From assembly GCA_013287905.1 (NCBI GenBank), contig JABDCW010000008.1:1-57132 (forward strand): 57,132 nucleotides of DNA, in the 5' to 3' direction. Both the position numbers and the translations under genes were made by a program. Position 1 is the first letter of the stretch; the number at the start of each line of letters is the position of its first letter. This document shows, piece by piece, positions 53,075 to 57,132 of this stretch. This stretch comes from Chlamydiota bacterium. Its GTDB lineage: Bacteria; Chlamydiota; Chlamydiia; Chlamydiales; Parachlamydiaceae. A model generated the notes under the pieces. The model saw only the letters and a list, made by a program, of their open reading frames with translations. It did no database searches and was not told the origin of the DNA.

Positions 53075-53968
53075 ATGAATAAAAGCCAACAAAAACACAA
53101 ATTAATACTTCGTCAGATAAATAGAGAAACCCGTGAAAATATAGAAAAAAATACAGAACCATTAGCCGAAATTAAGAATAGACAACCCTACGACAAGAGA
53201 AAGGCATTCGATGAGAAAAAAGGTTGGAAACTGCCAGGGGGAAGGAGCAATAGATCTATTTTAGAGTTGATGGATAAAGAAATTTCGAATTTATTAGATG
53301 CCATTACCGATACAGTCGAAGTATCTGACGCCAAAGCCGGACACAAATTACGTCACGATTTGGAAGAAGAACTGGTGGGTAGCGAATATAAAAAACGCAT
53401 TCCCAGTGGTATGAAATTGGTTATCAATGATTTAGAAGGACATTTATCTAAAATAGAGCTACTGGAGCTGCGAGAGGAATTAGGCAAGATTTCAGATCAT
53501 ATCGAAAAGCTGAACAGCCAAAAGCTAAATTCCGTACAGGAAATGATGGAAGCGCTTGACAAGACCCCAGAAACTTTACAAGGTATTTTTGGCCTTTCTG
53601 ACAAAACAATAGAACATTTCTACAAATGCGGCTCCCGTTATTATGATTCTTCACATTTTAAAGAAGCTTGCGATGTTTTCTATCTTTTGAGTATCTTAAA
53701 TCCTCAAAAATTTAACATCTGGCTATCTCTTGGTTTATCCGAAAAACAGATGCATCACTTAGAAAAAGCACTTCAAGCTTTTGCCATGGCAACAGTCATG
53801 AATATTACTTCAGTGCTTCCCCACATTCTTTCCGCACAATGCTACTTAGAGCTCAAAGAAAACACTTTAGCTAAGGAAACCCTGAAATATGCACTGAAAA
53901 CGCTTAAACAGAACCCTTGCGCAGAGTCAGAAAAATATGAAAATTTAATCAATCATCTAATGGATTAA
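53075..53968 (+). CDS. SycD/LcrH-like class II type III secretion chaperone (module B)
   Basis: A 297-residue protein; the ATG at 53075 has GATGGAG upstream. The C-terminal TPR-like block (HFKEACDVFYLLSILNPQKF; NIWLSLGLSEKQM; QAFAMATVMNITS; SAQCYLELKEN) follows the SycD pattern. It aligns along nearly its full length with the protein at 19222-19977, including the shared N-terminal extension. It has about 45 additional charged residues at the N-terminus. It lies 13 bases upstream of its hydrophobic partner. Confidence 0.8.
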   Translation: MNKSQQKHKLILRQINRETRENIEKNTEPLAEIKNRQPYDKRKAFDEKKGWKLPGGRSNRSILELMDKEISNLLDAITDTVEVSDAKAGHKLRHDLEEELVGSEYKKRIPSGMKLVINDLEGHLSKIELLELREELGKISDHIEKLNSQKLNSVQEMMEALDKTPETLQGIFGLSDKTIEHFYKCGSRYYDSSHFKEACDVFYLLSILNPQKFNIWLSLGLSEKQMHHLEKALQAFAMATVMNITSVLPHILSAQCYLELKENTLAKETLKYALKTLKQNPCAESEKYENLINHLMD

Positions 53969-53981
53969 CAACGAGGTATAT

Positions 53982-54950
53982 ATGACAGCACCAGACAACC
54001 TTTCAGCTCCTCAACCAGTCAAACAGACGAGCTCTGTACAAGCCTCTATACAAGTTGTTGAGGATACAGAGAAAAACATGTATAGATTAAGTCTTATGTC
54101 CGGAGAAGAAACCCCTCAGGAAATCATTTCAGTTAACATTAACGAACTGGATAAATCTCATCCTGTTCAGGGGAGTTTTTTAGGGATATTGGTGAGAAAT
54201 GCGAAGGCTACGATGAAATTAAGTTGCAGCGGTTTAAAGGAGGCTAAGTCTTTATGGGTAGAAGGAGTATCTAAAGGGGACCCTAACTATATTGGAATTA
54301 AATTTACCATAGCGACGATCGGAATTGCTCTTTATGGCGGCTCTTTATTATTTTCAGCTGCTATTAAAGCGGCTATTTGGGTTCCTGTAATGACCTTATC
54401 TGCAGTTGGTGGGGTGGCTGGAGGAGTTTTAGGACTTATTCTTAGCGGCTTTAAGGCTGAAGGGGCAAAAATGGGATTCAAACTTGGGAGCGGTGTTGTA
54501 GGGAATTTCTTGTCGATGCCCGCACTATTAGTTTCAGCAGTTACGGTTGTGCCGAGAGGTTTTGCCCATTTATTCGGCATGCTTGGATATACAATGATGT
54601 TCTTAACGACTCCTAATTATGCCGAAAAATCAACTGAGAAGAGAGAAGGAATACGTAAGGAAATCATTTTGGAAGCAGCATTATTTCAGGCAACCCAGGA
54701 TTCTTATAATTTATGGACAATGGGAACTGCTCCTGGAGACATTGGAATATGCTCTGATTATGAGTCTCTAAAAATAGGTAAAGGGGGGAACTATAATTAT
54801 AGTATAGATACAGAATTGCAACATACACGTAAACGTGTAATTGAATTGCTTAAAAGTGGGGCCGATGTGTATGTGCAAGATTGGTCTGGACAATATGATT
54901 TCTCGAAGTATTTTAAACCGGAAGACAGGAACAAAGTCTTCGGCACATAA
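53982..54950 (+). CDS. Bilobed hydrophobic protein, partner of SycD-like chaperone (module B)
   Basis: A 322-residue paralogue of the 18284-19183 product. The shared core is GGSLLFSAAIKAAIWVPVMT, followed by the Gly-rich GVAGGVLGL and MGFKLGSGVVGN. The polar N-terminus (1-60) is Gln/Ser/Thr rich as in secreted substrates. Two hydrophobic lobes span about 103-155 and 165-205. The C-terminus has an ankyrin-like unit (RKRVIELLKSGADVYVQDWSG). It may be a translocator, an inclusion membrane protein or a membrane-active effector. It converges on dnaE with a 40-bp-arm hairpin between. Confidence 0.72.
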   Translation: MTAPDNLSAPQPVKQTSSVQASIQVVEDTEKNMYRLSLMSGEETPQEIISVNINELDKSHPVQGSFLGILVRNAKATMKLSCSGLKEAKSLWVEGVSKGDPNYIGIKFTIATIGIALYGGSLLFSAAIKAAIWVPVMTLSAVGGVAGGVLGLILSGFKAEGAKMGFKLGSGVVGNFLSMPALLVSAVTVVPRGFAHLFGMLGYTMMFLTTPNYAEKSTEKREGIRKEIILEAALFQATQDSYNLWTMGTAPGDIGICSDYESLKIGKGGNYNYSIDTELQHTRKRVIELLKSGADVYVQDWSGQYDFSKYFKPEDRNKVFGT

Positions 54951-54994
54951 AATGAGTTATTCTCGCTCACAATAGTTTTAACAAGATCGTCTCC

Positions 54995-55080
54995 GGCAAG
55001 CAAGATTAAGATCATGATCGAGATCGAGATTAAGAACATTCCTAATCTTGATCTCGATCATGATCTTAATCTTGCTTACC
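54995..55080. repeat. Palindrome with about 40-bp arms of 6-bp GAGATC/AAGATT units
   Basis: GGCAAGCAAGATTAAGATCA and its continuation to GAGATTAAG is complementary, with three mismatches, to 55041-55080. The arms are a 6-base tandem (AAGATT, AAGATC, ATGATC, GAGATC, GAGATT). It sits between convergent genes. Confidence 0.9.
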
Positions 55081-55136
55081 GAAAAGCACCCAACTAGATT
55101 TTTGCAATTGCCTCTTATTGTTCCTATTGTCTTTTT

Positions 55137-57132
55137 TTAAGTTGCAACAAAAACATGAGGAACCTCCTTCAAATCCTCATGCAATACATCGGAAACAACC
55201 ACTCCCCATTTTGCATCGATATGCAATAGTGCCAAAGAACGGTTACTGCCATGAAAATCAATCTGTACGGGTATGCATCCCTGGTGCTTGATTAAGATCT
55301 GCTTGATCTGCAGCACATGGCTTAAATTAATCAGATCTGCATCTATCCTTAACAAAAAGACATTTTGCTTAATAGCTGGCGAATTGCTCATTTCTTTTTC
55401 CTTCACGGGTTCACTCTTTGGCACACTTTTTTTATGCGAAAATTTGGTGCTTTGATGTTTGGCTTTGTCATAGGCATGATCACAGGCAAGGATCATCGCC
55501 TCATTAGTCGATGTAAGGTCATCAAGCCATTTACAGTTAAGGCGAATGGCCCCCTCTTTCCTCTCTATATGCAGCACAGCATAGAGTAACTGATTCTCTT
55601 TCAGCAGATGAGACTTTTCCTCATACAAATCGGACCATACCGGCAATTCATACCGGTCGATCCCATCGCTGATCACAAGGATGGCGAATTTGCGCTGATT
55701 TTTTGCGGACAGGCGGACCTGACATGACTCAATAATAAATGCGGAACGATAGACCGCTTCGGTGAAAACATCTTCAAATTTATCAAAGGACACGCAAGAA
55801 AGGCGCTTTAGAATGTTTTGATAGTTATCTAAAGGATGCCCCGTTAAAAACAGCCCCAATAGTTCTTTTTCTTTCAGCTGTATTTCCAGTTGAGAGCGTG
55901 GATGTTTCACCTGGGGAGGTTTTGAAAATCTGCGGTCGGAGCTTTCCCCCATCAGCTCAAAAAAATTCATGACCCCACCGGCCCGCTCTTTTTGCTCCTT
56001 CACAGATGTTTCAAACATGGGTTCTATACTTAACAGCAATGCATCGCGCGTCCAGCCGGTAAAGTCAAAACATCCCGAATCAACGAGATCTTCCATCGCT
56101 TTCTTCCCCACTTTTTTTGCGTCGATGCGCTTGCAAAAATCATAAAGGCTTTTAAAATGACCGCGGTGTTTCCTCTCCTGGATAATGGCTTCGACAACCC
56201 CTGTACCTATCCCCTTGATCCCCGTCATTGCAAATCGGACTCCCGAAGGGGTGGAAACAAATTTCTCTCCCGATTCATTGATATCGGGAGAGAGAATGTT
56301 TACATTCATGGATTGTCCTTCCCGGATAAATTTTGCAATCTTAGAAACGTCAGCGCTGTCACAGGTCATCAGGGCGGCCATCCATTCGCCCGGGTAATTG
56401 GCTTTAAAAAAAGCCGTTACATAGGACAGATATCCATAAGCTGCGGCATGTGATTTATTAAAGCCGTAAGAAGCAAATTTTTCCATCTTGTCAAAGATCC
56501 GGATCGCAACGTCTTGAGGAATGCCATTTTTCAACGCACCTTGCTGGAACTTCTCTCTTTGTTTGGCCATCTGATCCAAATCTTTTTTTCCCATCGCCCT
56601 GCGCAACACATCGCCTTCCCCGAGAGAATAGAGGGCTAATTTACTGGCGATCTGCATGACCTGCTCCTGATAGACCATAATCCCATACGTCTCGGATAAA
56701 ATCTCCTTCATCAGCGGATGGTCGTACTCAATGGGTTCTTTGCCGTGCTTGCGATTGATGAACGACGGGATCATGTCCATCGGTCCCGGTCTATACAATG
56801 CGCCAACCGCTATGATCTCCTCAAATTTATCCAAATGAAGCTGTCTTGCCAGATCTTGCATTCCGCCAGATTCCAATTGAAACACTCCGAGGGTTTTTCC
56901 CTGGTTCAATAAATTAAAAGTGACGGCGTCATCAAGGGGAATATCGACCCAATCAATTTTTTTCCCCGAATTCATTTCAATGGCATCGACGCAAAGTTGA
57001 ATCGCCGTCAATGTCTTGAGCCCCAGAAAATCCACTTTTAGCATACCGACAAGTTCGACAGGTTTCATCGAATACTGCGTGACCGGCATGTCGGAATCTT
57101 TTGCATTGCAGATCGGAATAAAATTGACTAAA
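55137..57132 (-). CDS. dnaE: DNA polymerase III alpha subunit, C-terminal part (window cuts the 5' side)
   Basis: The replicative polymerase. About 664 residues are present; the frame stays open to the window end (VNFIPICNAKDSDMPVTQYSMKPVE), so the PHP domain and the start lie outside. Visible: DFLGLKTLTAIQ, FQLESGGMQDLARQL, LYRPGPMDMIPSFINRKHG, YQEQVMQIAS, the finger segment GEGDVLRRAMGKKD and SYGFNKSHAAAYGYLSY. A helix-hairpin-helix region (MTGIKGIGTGVVEAI), the OB-fold and a C-terminal tail follow. Confidence 0.97.
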   Translation of the reverse strand, partial: LVNFIPICNAKDSDMPVTQYSMKPVELVGMLKVDFLGLKTLTAIQLCVDAIEMNSGKKIDWVDIPLDDAVTFNLLNQGKTLGVFQLESGGMQDLARQLHLDKFEEIIAVGALYRPGPMDMIPSFINRKHGKEPIEYDHPLMKEILSETYGIMVYQEQVMQIASKLALYSLGEGDVLRRAMGKKDLDQMAKQREKFQQGALKNGIPQDVAIRIFDKMEKFASYGFNKSHAAAYGYLSYVTAFFKANYPGEWMAALMTCDSADVSKIAKFIREGQSMNVNILSPDINESGEKFVSTPSGVRFAMTGIKGIGTGVVEAIIQERKHRGHFKSLYDFCKRIDAKKVGKKAMEDLVDSGCFDFTGWTRDALLLSIEPMFETSVKEQKERAGGVMNFFELMGESSDRRFSKPPQVKHPRSQLEIQLKEKELLGLFLTGHPLDNYQNILKRLSCVSFDKFEDVFTEAVYRSAFIIESCQVRLSAKNQRKFAILVISDGIDRYELPVWSDLYEEKSHLLKENQLLYAVLHIERKEGAIRLNCKWLDDLTSTNEAMILACDHAYDKAKHQSTKFSHKKSVPKSEPVKEKEMSNSPAIKQNVFLLRIDADLINLSHVLQIKQILIKHQGCIPVQIDFHGSNRSLALLHIDAKWGVVVSDVLHEDLKEVPHVFVAT

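Overview
The window looks like a chromosomal segment of an amoeba-associated chlamydia (Parachlamydiales, outside the genus Chlamydia). The housekeeping blocks follow chlamydial gene neighbourhoods: rpmE2-prfA-prmC-ffh-rpsP-trmD-rplS-rnhB in a row, rpsI/rplM, sucA/sucB, dxr beside a YtgABD-type metal transporter, hemG-hemE-tkt, frr-pyrH, a Pal/LysM pair, and the histone-like hctA followed by a 23S rRNA methyltransferase. A glutamate racemase and many eukaryote-like proteins (F-box/LRR, Sel1/macro-like, kinase-like, mitochondrial-carrier-like) fit an amoeba symbiont rather than a classical animal pathogen. The exact genus cannot be fixed from the sequence. No rRNA, no transposase and no CRISPR array was seen.

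Layout. 1-10 kb: the 3' part of priA, then the translation/SRP operon; ffh carries a +1 frameshift in an A8 run. 10-15 kb: accessory genes (kinase-like, Sel1+macro-like, ATP-grasp). 15-18 kb: rpsI/rplM and miaB, separated by a 165-bp mobile-like element and a seven-unit minisatellite. 18-21 kb: a four-gene minus-strand cluster coding for a Cys-rich copper-storage-like protein, a small secreted protein, a SycD-like chaperone and a hydrophobic partner. 21-25 kb: sucB/sucA. 25-32 kb: one tight minus-strand operon, thiE-like > MFS > mitochondrial-carrier-like > dxr > ytgA > ytgB > ytgD, mostly with 4-bp overlaps. 32-35 kb: an 847-aa repeat protein and a nested giant palindrome. 35-40 kb: hemG-hemE-tkt. 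40-43 kb: an F-box/LRR gene in a segment bracketed by 40-bp direct repeats, then tRNA-Lys and tRNA-Glu. 43-47 kb: frr, pyrH, murI, LysM, pal. 47-51 kb: hctA, minisatellite, rlmD-like, tgt. 50.7-55 kb: a secreted deaminase-like and a secreted methyltransferase-like gene, then a second chaperone/hydrophobic pair paralogous to the 18-20 kb pair. The end is the 3' part of dnaE.

How it fits together. The core genes serve translation, membrane targeting, the TCA cycle, haem and isoprenoid synthesis, and divalent-metal import. The accessory genes look like host-interaction functions. Two stand out. The first is a duplicated module of a class II type III secretion chaperone plus a bilobed hydrophobic protein with a C-terminal ankyrin-like end. 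The second is a full three-repeat mitochondrial-carrier-like protein encoded inside a bacterial metabolic operon.

Intergenic DNA is unusually rich in structure. Five copies of a terminal-inverted-repeat element (TATACCGAA...) all lie upstream of gene starts. A second class of long hairpins sits mainly at 3' ends and convergent junctions; their arms are themselves built of 6- or 9-bp tandem motifs. One of these families (GTGCCC) has expanded into 72-bp and 60-bp minisatellites.
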